64,000 nucleotides of DNA from Pyrinomonadaceae bacterium (GTDB lineage: Bacteria; Acidobacteriota; Blastocatellia; Pyrinomonadales; Pyrinomonadaceae): NCBI GenBank assembly GCA_014380365.1, contig JACMJZ010000004.1, forward strand, positions 186,001 through 250,000, written 5' to 3'. Positions 52,944 to 61,568 of this stretch are shown one piece after another (within the stretch, counting starts at the first letter, position 1; each line of letters opens with the position of its first letter). The position numbers and the translations under genes were made by a program. A model generated the notes under the pieces. That model made no database searches. It saw only the letters and a program-made list of their open reading frames with translations, and was not told the DNA's origin.

Positions 52944-54443
52944 TCACGAGCATTTGCCACCTTGATCCAATACTCCAAACTCGCATCCACAATCGGTCTT
53001 GAGTTTGCCGATAAACGCATCGAGGAGGGCTTGCTTGCCGCCCCACAACGTATCGTGCAAGAGCAGAATCCAGTTGGTCCCTGGACACGCATGCGATTTT
53101 ACTTCTGCGTCAAGGCCCGAAACGCCCTTCCAATTGGAGGTGCCGAGCGGAGCGCCCAGTCCTCCCTTTGGGGCGAATTCCGAATTCCAGCCAACATGCT
53201 TCAGACCCAGACCTTCGACCAGCGCCACATAAGGCGGATAGAACTTTCCATGCCCTGGCAAGCGGCCAAGTTGGAAGCCGGGAAATTCTGTTATCCCTGC
53301 CTGCGCAAAGGCTTCTTTGTGTCGTTCATAAAGACCTTTGAAATACTCAAGGTTCTTGGTAAATCCTTCCCTGATGGTGGCGTCCTGTTCTGCCTGGGGT
53401 TTCGCCGTGAGAGCGTCGTATTCCTTTTGCTTGAACGGAACATGCCAGAACGTGTGATTCGCGATTTGATGTCCTTTCGCCAGGATCTGAGCTACAAGTT
53501 CCGCTTGCTTTGTTTCGGCCGCGATGAGTTTGTCTCCTTCATGCATGAGGCGATCCGAGGCCACCATTTTGCTTCCCTGAAGAAAGAACGTCGCCTTGAT
53601 CGAACTGCCCAGCGCATTCAAGACATCCTGCGTCCCCGGGTCTTTTGGGCCGTCGTCGAATGTCAGACAGACTTTCTTGGAAGGTGGCGGAGGCTTTGTG
53701 CCGGCGTCTGCCGGCGCGGCGTCTGGCGGCACCGCGTCTGTGGATCCGGCGTCTTTGTTTCCAGCGGCGGACGGCTCCTGTGTTGGCGTTGTTGTCGGCG
53801 TCGTTGAAGTCGGATCGGGATTATCTTGGCGGGCGAGAAACGGCGCAGTGTTTCCTAAGGACCCAACGACTTTGTCACCTCCCACTGCCGCAGCGGCCGC
53901 CGCGTCGGCCTCGCGCTCCAGACTGTCAGTGGAATTGGAAATGGTCAGGCTATTGGTGACGTCGCCAACTTCACCCTGCTGAATCGTATGGGCCAGCTCG
54001 TGGGCCAGCAGTCGTCTTCCGGCTTCGGATCCCGGAGAGTACTGGTTCGCGCCGAAAACTATTTGGTGGCCCACGGAGTATGCCAGCGCATTGACGGCTT
54101 GCGCGGATTCCGCGGCTGGTCCGTCCGTATGCACACGGACGCGACTAAAATCATGCCCGAAGCGTGCTTCCATCTGAGCGCGCCCGTCATTGTCCAGCGA
54201 GTGTCCCGGGGAGCTCAGCACGTGCTTTACGATGGCAGGCGCTTTGAAGGGCGCTGCTTGACCAGCGTCTCGACGTTGTAGGTTCAATCCTTTGGGGGAA
54301 CACTCCTCGCATTTTGCGTTCGGACCGCCTGACTCATTACACGCGCATTTGCGCTGTATGAACGCACCTCGCGCAGGTCCCATTCGCAGCAGCTGGCTGC
54401 TGTGAGAAACGGGCGAGACGCAAGTTGTTAGTCGGCTAGTCAT
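52944..54443 (-). CDS. eCIS cargo: DUF4157 + NodB polysaccharide deacetylase
   Basis: 499 residues. Cys4 leader (RKCACNESGG...CEEC, about 33-48), DUF4157 core (about 68-155) with HDFSRVRVHTDGPAAE and LLAHELAHTIQQ, an acidic TP/PD linker (about 205-255), then a NodB domain (about 256-499): TFDDGPKD (first metal-binding Asp pair), NHTFWH (H-x3-H) and LLLHDTLWGG. Likely removes N-acetyl groups from peptidoglycan or chitin-like glycan. Start ATG 54443. Eight bases after the next upstream cargo gene stop, so co-transcribed. Confidence 0.9.
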   Translation of the reverse strand: MTSRLTTCVSPVSHSSQLLRMGPARGAFIQRKCACNESGGPNAKCEECSPKGLNLQRRDAGQAAPFKAPAIVKHVLSSPGHSLDNDGRAQMEARFGHDFSRVRVHTDGPAAESAQAVNALAYSVGHQIVFGANQYSPGSEAGRRLLAHELAHTIQQGEVGDVTNSLTISNSTDSLEREADAAAAAAVGGDKVVGSLGNTAPFLARQDNPDPTSTTPTTTPTQEPSAAGNKDAGSTDAVPPDAAPADAGTKPPPPSKKVCLTFDDGPKDPGTQDVLNALGSSIKATFFLQGSKMVASDRLMHEGDKLIAAETKQAELVAQILAKGHQIANHTFWHVPFKQKEYDALTAKPQAEQDATIREGFTKNLEYFKGLYERHKEAFAQAGITEFPGFQLGRLPGHGKFYPPYVALVEGLGLKHVGWNSEFAPKGGLGAPLGTSNWKGVSGLDAEVKSHACPGTNWILLLHDTLWGGKQALLDAFIGKLKTDCGCEFGVLDQGGKCS

Positions 54444-54451
54444 CGATATCC

Positions 54452-55624
54452 CTAGGGTGACTTAGGCTTCAGCTTGTAAAAGTGTACGTACACGTCGCCT
54501 TTTTTTGCGTCGCCACCTCCGATGTTGTAAAAACTTCCGTAACCCTTGACCCGCGTAGTGCCTGTTGTTCCCGGATGCACCTCCGGCTTATCGGAATCAG
54601 CGGAAAGGTAAAACCACTTCACTTCGGTGTCTGATATTTCAGAATCCACAGCCGGGAAGTTTTCGACTAAGTGATAGACCTTAAGTTTTTGTTCAATTGG
54701 GTCTCCCGCTTTGGGTTTACCCTTGTGCACTGATTGGCCACGCTGGCCCACCGCGTGTATCGCTCCTCTCATCTTCAACAATTCGCAGGTCTTTGTCTGA
54801 TCCCACTTATCCGGTTGAAATTTATTCTGATCTGATGGGTACAGTCCGGAAGTTTCTCCCCACGAAACTTCGCTGAGCGTTCCGGTGTTCTTTACCGGAC
54901 AAGCAGGCGCACCAGCATCGCCACCCATAGGGACTTCTTCGGTCGAGCCGCTTGGTTCACTTGGCGCTGGAACTGGTGCTACTGGCGGCGTTTCTTCTGT
55001 CCCCGGTGTGGCGCGGGCAACCTTCGCATGGTCTGCGGATGTAACCGAGAAGTCCCCGCCACGACTGACGGCATCGGAGGCCGCCTCGGCTTCCAGCTCC
55101 GACGCCTCCGTGAGGCTAGACATGGAAAATTTACCCTGCATACCAGAACCATGACTGCGCTGCTGAATCGTATGAGTGAGCTCGTGCGCTAATATTTGCT
55201 TTCCGGCGCTCGTATCGGGTGCGTATTGTCCTGCTGCAAACACCGTGTGTTGGCCCACTGTGTATGCCAGGGCATTTACGGCCTGCGCCGACTGGGCCGC
55301 GTGGGTATCGGCATGCACCCTCACGTGGGCAAAATCATGTCCAAAGCGTTGCTCCATGAAGGCGCGCGTCTTTGCATCAAGTGGTTGACCTTGCGAACGC
55401 AGGACTTCGTTAACGATTGGCGGCACGCTGACCGAGTTTCGAATTCCCGGTTCAGGGTTTCGCGTTGAACGTTGAATTGAAAGGTTCTGATTGCTGCAAC
55501 CTTCACACTCTCCTGATAACTCCGCCGAGCCCCCGCAAGCACACTTGCGTTGCAGCAGGCCGCCACCCACCGGCGTGAACTCCGGTGCGGATTTCTGTTG
55601 AGCGTGCAATCTGGTTTCCGTCAT
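54452..55624 (-). CDS. eCIS cargo: DUF4157 + unknown C-terminal domain
   Basis: 390 residues. Cys4 leader (LLQRKCACGGSAELSGECEGC), a linker with a heptanucleotide-encoded stretch (about 50-65), DUF4157 core (about 70-160, HDFAHVRVHADTHAAQSAQ and ILAHELTHTIQQ). The C-terminus (about 230-390) is not recognised: VSWGETSGLYPSDQNKF, then KVYHLVENFPAVDSE and a final KGYGSFYNIGGGDAKKGDVYV. The WGETSGLYP region and repeated Gly-Trp/Tyr hints suggest a glycan-binding or hydrolytic fold, not shown. Two cysteines flank the domain entry. Confidence 0.82.
   Translation of the reverse strand: MTETRLHAQQKSAPEFTPVGGGLLQRKCACGGSAELSGECEGCSNQNLSIQRSTRNPEPGIRNSVSVPPIVNEVLRSQGQPLDAKTRAFMEQRFGHDFAHVRVHADTHAAQSAQAVNALAYTVGQHTVFAAGQYAPDTSAGKQILAHELTHTIQQRSHGSGMQGKFSMSSLTEASELEAEAASDAVSRGGDFSVTSADHAKVARATPGTEETPPVAPVPAPSEPSGSTEEVPMGGDAGAPACPVKNTGTLSEVSWGETSGLYPSDQNKFQPDKWDQTKTCELLKMRGAIHAVGQRGQSVHKGKPKAGDPIEQKLKVYHLVENFPAVDSEISDTEVKWFYLSADSDKPEVHPGTTGTTRVKGYGSFYNIGGGDAKKGDVYVHFYKLKPKSP
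55434..55480. repeat. Heptanucleotide-phased linker in cargo gene 54452-55624
   Basis: GAGTTTC, GAATTCC, CGGTTCA, GGGTTTC, GCGTTGA, ACGTTGA and ATTGA, seven-base phase retained with substitutions. Encodes the variable linker between leader and DUF4157 core (STRNPEPGIRNSV region). Confidence 0.75.
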
Positions 55625-55696
55625 CTCACCGTTTCATCCTGCTTACGGCTGAGCCGATCTGGCTTGACTGAGCTCTGTCACCCTCGCCCTGGTGTT

Positions 55697-57070
55697 TCAA
55701 CATGGGGCGCACGGCGCCGGCAACGATTTGTCGATTGCCGCGGTTGCGCTTCCGGTCGCTTCGACAACGGATCCGGGTTCGGTCAGAAAAGCCGATGGAT
55801 CCGTGGGTGCACCGGTGTTTCGCACTTCAAAATGGAGGTGCGGTCGCGTTGCCGATGCGTTGCCGGTTATACCCGTCTCACCAATTTTGTCACCGGGACA
55901 GTAATCACCAACCGGCTCGCGTTGAGAAAGATGGGCATACATATATGTCCGGTCCGCATTGGCCCTGGTGTGGAGAAGAATATAGTTTCCATATCCTCCC
56001 GGATTATTATGATGAGTAATATTACCGGTCGAAACGGCGCGCACTTCTGTACCGGTCGCGGCATGTAGATCCCACCCCTGATGATTTCGGTTGCAATTGT
56101 TTCGATAACAACCAAACCGTGCACCCCACCAGCCAGACGCGCCGGGTGATTGAAATACCGAAATGTCCGCCATTGGATCCGCCATCGGATCGCCAGAGGT
56201 TCCGGGCAAACAATTAAACCAACGCACCAGTCCTCCAAGATCCCAACCGGCATCCTCGGCTGGCGCAGGCTCGGCCTCCTGTCGCTGTATTACGGCTGCG
56301 TTAACCGCACCTATTCGGTGAGCTGTCTGCGCTGCCGGGCTTGCTTGAGTTGGCGAATTCTTACCGATATCAACACCAACAGACGACGGCCTCAAGAATG
56401 AGTCATCACTGCACACCTGCTCCGCAACAAGATCCGCTTGCTGTTCAAGAGGATCGTCTGCGGGACCGACGGAAATTGCTTGTTTGGGTTGAGCATCCGA
56501 ACGAACCGGCGATCCCACTGCCAGCGCTACTTCGCTTACCTTACTTCGGTTTGTGTTAGTTTCGATTGGGTGTTGGTGAACACCGAGAGGCGTCGCGGCG
56601 CTCTGCTGAACGACATGAGTTAGCTCGTGAGCAAGCAACCTCTTACCAGCCAAAGTCGCTGGAGAATATTGGCCGCCGGCTAGAGCAATATTGTTTCCCA
56701 GCGTATAAGCCAGCGCATTAACCTGCCGCGCCGACTCAGCGGCACGCGCGTCCGTATGCACCCGCACTCGACTAAAGTCGTGCCCGAAGCGTGGCTCCAT
56801 GAAGGCGCGCGTCTCTGCATCAAGTGGCTGCCCCGGCGAGTTGAGCGCTTCCTGAACGATCGGCGGTACGCTGCCGGAGGTTGCGTTGCCAGTTTCTGAA
56901 TTCTGAGTCGATCGCTGAAGTGTCAGCTTTTTCTTATCGCACCCGTCGCATTTGCCAGCGATGCCTGCGGTGTCGCCGCAAGCACACTTGCGTTGCAGCA
57001 CGCCACCACCCACCGGAGTGAACGATGGTGGCGTTGCGGCTTTTGGTTGAGCGTGTACTGCTTCTCTCAT
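55697..57070 (-). CDS. eCIS cargo: DUF4157 + M23 peptidase
   Basis: 457 residues. Cys4 leader (VLQRKCACGDTAGIAGKCDGC), DUF4157 core (about 68-150; LLAHELTHVVQQ), a second EQQADLVAEQV motif (about 210-225), then an M23/LytM zinc endopeptidase domain (about 325-430): HQGWDLHA (HxxxD), TGNITHHNNPGGYGNYILLH, YMYAHLSQ and PHLHFEV (HxH). M23 enzymes cut peptidoglycan cross-bridges. The C-terminus (about 430-457) is a Cys-containing tail. Start 57070. Confidence 0.93.
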   Translation of the reverse strand: MREAVHAQPKAATPPSFTPVGGGVLQRKCACGDTAGIAGKCDGCDKKKLTLQRSTQNSETGNATSGSVPPIVQEALNSPGQPLDAETRAFMEPRFGHDFSRVRVHTDARAAESARQVNALAYTLGNNIALAGGQYSPATLAGKRLLAHELTHVVQQSAATPLGVHQHPIETNTNRSKVSEVALAVGSPVRSDAQPKQAISVGPADDPLEQQADLVAEQVCSDDSFLRPSSVGVDIGKNSPTQASPAAQTAHRIGAVNAAVIQRQEAEPAPAEDAGWDLGGLVRWFNCLPGTSGDPMADPMADISVFQSPGASGWWGARFGCYRNNCNRNHQGWDLHAATGTEVRAVSTGNITHHNNPGGYGNYILLHTRANADRTYMYAHLSQREPVGDYCPGDKIGETGITGNASATRPHLHFEVRNTGAPTDPSAFLTEPGSVVEATGSATAAIDKSLPAPCAPC

Positions 57071-57141
57071 TTCAAGCTCAAATGAACTCTCCCAGATAAC
57101 CCGTGAGCTAACGAAGTCAATAACCGTTTGATTGATCGATG

Positions 57142-59280
57142 TTAAGGCGGAGTCCAGAAGCCCAAAAAAGCACCAGAACCCATCTCATCGATCTTCGCTG
57201 TGTCGCTGGCCTTCAGCCAGTAGACGCCGTTCCCGCTCTTGCCGAGCAGTCTGGCCCCGCTGTTGCCCATGTGGGCAAAAACGAGGTACGTCGTGCCTTG
57301 CTTATCCACCAGCTCGTAAACAATGCCAACGTGACCGCCCCACATCATGATGTCGCCCACTTTGGGATCAGTTAGCCGAAACGACGGCTGCTCAGCAGGA
57401 GTTAGTGCCCCGATCACGTCTCGCATTGCTGAGGTACGTGCACTTTCTCTACCAAACAACTCGCCCTCGCCGGCGCCTTCTAAAACCCACTGCACAAATT
57501 TCGAGCAGTCTGATATGGCTGAGTTGTCCCAATCGCGCGGGTTCTCATTCTGGTAGGTCGTCTTTGCGGCTTTGAGTTTGTCGACTAGTTCCTTCGCAAC
57601 GCGTGCTCGTTTCTCACCCGGATCTTCGGTGACGGCAGGCGCTGTTGCGGTAGCTGTCGCAGTCGCCGCAGCTTCCTCCTGGCGAGCGATTCCCTGTCCA
57701 TGTTTTTGAGCTACGGCCGCTCCCTGTCCCTGCGCCACCAGCGCCGAGAGGGAGTCGGCTTCCTGTTCTGCCACGTTCTCTGGTTTGCTGATTTCGAGTC
57801 GAGCTGGCAAACCGCTATAGGCCGCACCCTGCTGAATCGTGTGCGTTAGCTCATGGGTCAGCAGCCGTTGCCCTCGGGCTGTGGTTGGTTGGAATTGTCC
57901 TGCTCCAAACACGACATCTTGTCCCACTGTATAGGCCAGGGCATTAACCTCTTGCGCAGACTCTGCCGCTTGTGCGTCCGTGTGCAGCCGCACCTGGCTG
58001 AAGTCCTGACCGAAGCGCGTTTCCATGAACCCGCGGGTCTCTGCATCGAGCGGCTGACCCGGGGCGCGCAATACTTCGTGCACGATCGGTAGGACACCGC
58101 CGGCTTTTGGGCCTTCGGGTTTCGTGTTTCGAGTTGCGAGTTCTGAGTTTGTCGTTGCGCGCTGCGCTTGTGGTCGCTGGCTGCGCCAGTCTTCGCGCTG
58201 GAATGTGCCGTTTCCCGAGACGCTTTCCACCGGCGCAAGGGAACCCGAGTCCGACAATCTTAACACTCTGTCCGCAACCTGATCGGCTTCCTGCTCAAAA
58301 ACATCGCCTGGCTGACTAATTTCCAGCTTGGCTTGCATCGTCGGCTCATTCTCAGGCTGAGCACCATCCGCGCCCTCCTGACCGCCGAGTTGCTGTTGAG
58401 CTGCAGCTATGGCTTCCTGAACCAATGGCTCATAGTCCCTCTCGGAGCTAGGTTGACGGAAACCGGTACAGATCTTAAGCGCGCACACCGCGCTGCTTCG
58501 GCTGCCAACCATCACGCAAACACAGACCTGGCCGTCACGGCACTCGTAAATACAGGTACCCGGTGAAACCACTGACGGAGCGAACGAACCGGATCGACTA
58601 CAATCCATCAAGCGACAGATAGATCCGCTATAGTTGAAGATGCCGACCTGGCAAGGTACTCCGAGGGAGCGGCAACGGGCCGCGGCTGTGGCGGGTACTG
58701 ATCCCCCCCCACCTTGTCTGCTTAGTCGCGCCACCCCGACGTTCCTTACAGAAATCGGCTCAGCCTGAGATTCGACGTCTGCTCGCTGCGAGGAATTCTT
58801 ATCGGGCGCCTGTTGCAGAACATGGGTAAGTTCGTGTGCGAGAAGCTTCCTGCCGGCTGCCGAATTCGGACTATAGTTTTGTCGCGCAAAGACTATGTCG
58901 CGGCCGACGGTGTAGGCGAATGCAGCAACGTCGGAGGCCGACTCTGCCGCACGGGCGTCTGTGTGCACCCGCACCCGACTGAAGTCGTGTCCGAAGCGTG
59001 GCTCCATGAAGGCGCGCGTCTCTGCATCAAGTGGTTGGCCCGGCGAGTTGAGCGCTTCATGAACAATCTGCGGTACGCCGCCGGAGTTTGCGTTGCCATT
59101 TTCTGCATTCTGAGTTGATCGCTGAAGTGTGAGCTTTTTCTTATCGCACCCGTCGCATTCGCCAGCGATGCCCGGCGAGCCGCCGCAAGCACACGTGCGT
59201 TGCAGTACGCCGCCACCGACCGGAGTGAATGATGGTGGCGGTGCGGCTTTTGGTTGAATGTGCGATCTTGTTTCCATCAT
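57142..59280 (-). CDS. eCIS cargo: two DUF4157 domains + NlpC/P60-like domain
   Basis: 712 residues. Cys4 leader (VLQRTCACGGSPGIAGECDGC), first DUF4157 core (about 75-160, LLAHELTHVLQQ), a Cys-rich insert (about 190-270 with about ten cysteines), a second DUF4157 core (about 400-480, LLTHELTHTIQQ) and a C-terminal domain (about 570-712) resembling NlpC/P60 or CHAP: ISDCSKFVQWVLEGAG (nucleophile Cys) and MMWGGHVGIVYEL (His). Amidase or endopeptidase of peptidoglycan expected. Two cores suggest a fusion of two cargo genes. Confidence 0.9.
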   Translation of the reverse strand: MMETRSHIQPKAAPPPSFTPVGGGVLQRTCACGGSPGIAGECDGCDKKKLTLQRSTQNAENGNANSGGVPQIVHEALNSPGQPLDAETRAFMEPRFGHDFSRVRVHTDARAAESASDVAAFAYTVGRDIVFARQNYSPNSAAGRKLLAHELTHVLQQAPDKNSSQRADVESQAEPISVRNVGVARLSRQGGGGSVPATAAARCRSLGVPCQVGIFNYSGSICRLMDCSRSGSFAPSVVSPGTCIYECRDGQVCVCVMVGSRSSAVCALKICTGFRQPSSERDYEPLVQEAIAAAQQQLGGQEGADGAQPENEPTMQAKLEISQPGDVFEQEADQVADRVLRLSDSGSLAPVESVSGNGTFQREDWRSQRPQAQRATTNSELATRNTKPEGPKAGGVLPIVHEVLRAPGQPLDAETRGFMETRFGQDFSQVRLHTDAQAAESAQEVNALAYTVGQDVVFGAGQFQPTTARGQRLLTHELTHTIQQGAAYSGLPARLEISKPENVAEQEADSLSALVAQGQGAAVAQKHGQGIARQEEAAATATATATAPAVTEDPGEKRARVAKELVDKLKAAKTTYQNENPRDWDNSAISDCSKFVQWVLEGAGEGELFGRESARTSAMRDVIGALTPAEQPSFRLTDPKVGDIMMWGGHVGIVYELVDKQGTTYLVFAHMGNSGARLLGKSGNGVYWLKASDTAKIDEMGSGAFLGFWTPP
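58116..58150. repeat. Heptanucleotide-phased linker in cargo gene 57142-59280
   Basis: CGGGTTT, CGTGTTT, CGAGTTG, CGAGTTC, TGAGTTT. Encodes the NSELATRNTKPEG linker before the second DUF4157 core. Confidence 0.78.
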
Positions 59281-59341
59281 CTCAACTCTTTATGGACTCC
59301 TTGTCGACATCACGTGAGCGTGCCGAGCGCCGCGCGCTTAA

Positions 59342-60304
59342 TTAGAAAGGGCAATCTGTCAACTTCGGGCCCGCGTTGTTACAGGTGCCTTCCTTTTGCC
59401 TCATGGCTGAGCTGATATAGCGGTTCAGCGGCCCACAGCATTTGTCATGGGAGTCGGGACATTTCAACTTGCCTTTCTTTGTTTCACCGCAGGTGATGCT
59501 GACCGCATAGGCACGGCATTCGAGAAAGTTCACGTTGTCGATCATCCAAACGTCAAACTTCTCCTGGACTGCGTCCTTCTCCTCCTGCTTCTCGGCTTTC
59601 TTGGCGGCCGCGCCTGCCTTGGTGCAGCACGGACCAATGTCGACTGCGTGCTTTTGCTCGTGGCTGGCGGAACATTCGGTAGTGCAGGGTTCTTTATTGA
59701 GAACATTAACTACCGTCCCACCGGTGGATGCGTCGCAGCTAATGCCGCCCGACTTCGTGCCGGGGAGAGTGGCGGGACCACGTGTGCCGCCCTCAGTTGG
59801 CACCGCGTCCACATCGCTCGGTTGGGCCGCGCCTTCTCCGTCGAATGATTCCGTCTGCCAGTCGAGACTCTCCTCGTCAAGGGTCGTCAGGGAACGATCA
59901 CGGTCCGTGCGAAGGTTGAAGTCTGCTCCTGAGGTCGCAGCCCTCGGATTGAGGTTGGGCACAAACGCTGCCGTCGGAAACGCGGCGTGCACTCGCATCG
60001 AGCCGAAGTCATGTCCTAAGCGAAACCCTGCACGGGCGCGCGTGGGGGCATCGAGAGGATGTGACGGCGAGCGCAAAACTTTATGAGCGATGGGCGGCGC
60101 CCCCTCCGAGTCTCGAGTTTCGAGCTCCGAGTTTCGAGTCGAGCGCTGAAGTGAAAGGCCCCGCTGGCTGCATCCGTCGCATTCTCCGCCGATCCCCCCC
60201 GAGCCAGAGCAGGCACATTTGCGTTGCAGGAAGCCGCCACCCACCGGCGTGAACGCTGGTGGTGCTGCGGCTTTTGGTTCAATGTGAGATCTTGTTTCCA
60301 TCAT
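59342..60304 (-). CDS. eCIS cargo: truncated DUF4157 + Cys-rich HExxH domain
   Basis: 320 residues. Cys4 leader (FLQRKCACSGSGGIGGECDGC) and the first half of DUF4157 (about 68-105; LRSPSHPLDAPTRARAGFRL, then GHDFGSMRVHA) but the HELTH half is missing. The C-terminal domain (about 185-320) holds about twelve cysteines and HEQKH (about residue 218), with FLECRAYAVS downstream that could supply the third ligand, so a possible second type of zinc peptidase. Otherwise unrecognised. Start 60304. Confidence 0.82.
   Translation of the reverse strand: MMETRSHIEPKAAAPPAFTPVGGGFLQRKCACSGSGGIGGECDGCSQRGLSLQRSTRNSELETRDSEGAPPIAHKVLRSPSHPLDAPTRARAGFRLGHDFGSMRVHAAFPTAAFVPNLNPRAATSGADFNLRTDRDRSLTTLDEESLDWQTESFDGEGAAQPSDVDAVPTEGGTRGPATLPGTKSGGISCDASTGGTVVNVLNKEPCTTECSASHEQKHAVDIGPCCTKAGAAAKKAEKQEEKDAVQEKFDVWMIDNVNFLECRAYAVSITCGETKKGKLKCPDSHDKCCGPLNRYISSAMRQKEGTCNNAGPKLTDCPF
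60109..60143. repeat. Heptanucleotide-phased linker in cargo gene 59342-60304
   Basis: GAGTCTC, GAGTTTC, GAGCTCC, GAGTTTC, GAGTCGA: five units in exact 7-base phase, the GAGTTTC type also present between thrS and infC. Encodes TRNSELETRDSEG. Confidence 0.85.
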
Positions 60305-60419
60305 CTCAAGCTTTAATGAACTCCCGCCGACATCGGTGTTGACGATTCAGTCGCCGACGGATTGAAGGCAGCGGCAAAACTAAAAACCAAAGGCTAAATC
60401 AAATTCTTTCTTAACTCCT

Positions 60420-61568
60420 TTATGTTTCATAATGCCAAGGCTCTCCTGCCACCGGCGTTGTCAAATTGCATCCTGCTTTGATGGTATCGAGGTTTGCTGT
60501 CGCTGGAAGCGTCACGGTCGCGTCGAAGGCTGTCCCGGTCGTATGATTCGAAACTCCTCTTGCGGGCGCCCCCATCGGAAAATGCGTCGCACGCTCTGTG
60601 GCATAATTTTGCATTACTGCAGCACACTCTGGCTCAGCGCGTGCCGGGGCATTGACGCTGTCCCAGACTGCTACAAGATGATCTTGATACGCCTGAGTCC
60701 GGAATCTAGTCGTGACATGCATCGTTCCCGCAGCAGCCGTGACGGCAGTTTGAAGACATTCCATTGCGGTGATCGTGGCTGCAGTCATGCCCTCATTTCC
60801 AACAGCCGGCCCATCAGGTGGACCATAAGGTGCGATGGCAGTGACCGGGCATACCGCTGGAGCGGCTGGTGCTTCGGGTGCGGCCGCTGGTGCTTCGGGT
60901 GCGGCCGCTGGTGCCTCCTGGCGCTGTAAGATCCTCTGAGACAAGCCACCTACAGGCGGCTCGTTCCAGTTGTAACTTTCTGCCATCCGATGCGCCTCCA
61001 CTTCAAGCGCCCCTGGAGAAGGACTAACAGTCACTGAACGGCCTTCGTTTCCGCCAGTTTCCGGAGAGGAGACTGACCGTTGTTGGACCACATGCGTTAA
61101 CTCGTGCGCCAGGAGCTTGCGGCCGGCATTAGTCTGAGGCGCAAATTGCCCCGCGCCGAATGCCACATCACGACCCACCGTATAGGCCAGCGCATTCACC
61201 GCCGACGCCGATTCTGCAGCGTTGGCGTCTGTATGCACCCGCACGCGGCTGAAGTCGTGACCAAATCGCGGCTCGAAGAAAGCGCGAGTTTGCGAATCGA
61301 GAGGCTGACCGGGAGAACTCAGTATTTCGTTGACGATAGGCGGCACGCCGGATGAGTTTCGAGTTTCAGGTTTCGAGTTTAGAGTTGCCGGTCTCGCGAC
61401 TTCCGTTGAGCGCTGCAGCGAGAGTTTTTTCTTGTCGCAATCCTCGCATTCGCTTGTGACGCCAGCCGATCCGCCACACGCACATTTGCGCTGCAAGAGA
61501 CCTGAAGGAACTGGCGTGAAGGCAGGTCTTGTCGGAGATTGTGCCTGAGTTTGCAACGTAGCGTTCAC
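60420..61568 (-). CDS. eCIS cargo: DUF4157 + VanY/M15B carboxypeptidase-like domain
   Basis: 382 residues. Cys4 leader (LLQRKCACGGSAGVTSECEDC), DUF4157 core (about 75-150, LLAHELTHVVQQ), Ala/Pro repeats (APAAAPEAPAAAPEAP, about 213-230), then a domain (about 240-382) ending in the M15B pattern: SNHTTGTAFDATV (S-x-H-x6-D) and GEPWHYET (E-x-W-H). The VanY family removes the terminal D-Ala from peptidoglycan stems. Its start overlaps the upstream 130-residue gene by 4 bases. Confidence 0.9.
   Translation of the reverse strand: MNATLQTQAQSPTRPAFTPVPSGLLQRKCACGGSAGVTSECEDCDKKKLSLQRSTEVARPATLNSKPETRNSSGVPPIVNEILSSPGQPLDSQTRAFFEPRFGHDFSRVRVHTDANAAESASAVNALAYTVGRDVAFGAGQFAPQTNAGRKLLAHELTHVVQQRSVSSPETGGNEGRSVTVSPSPGALEVEAHRMAESYNWNEPPVGGLSQRILQRQEAPAAAPEAPAAAPEAPAAPAVCPVTAIAPYGPPDGPAVGNEGMTAATITAMECLQTAVTAAAGTMHVTTRFRTQAYQDHLVAVWDSVNAPARAEPECAAVMQNYATERATHFPMGAPARGVSNHTTGTAFDATVTLPATANLDTIKAGCNLTTPVAGEPWHYET
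61354..61388. repeat. Heptanucleotide-phased linker in cargo gene 60420-61568
   Basis: GAGTTTC, GAGTTTC, AGGTTTC, GAGTTTA, GAGTTGC. Encodes ATLNSKPETRNSSG linker. Confidence 0.85.

Noticed and set aside
52962-53807. Plus-strand open frame opposite the NodB cargo
   Set aside because: Complement of a real gene with recognised motifs; no protein-like composition.
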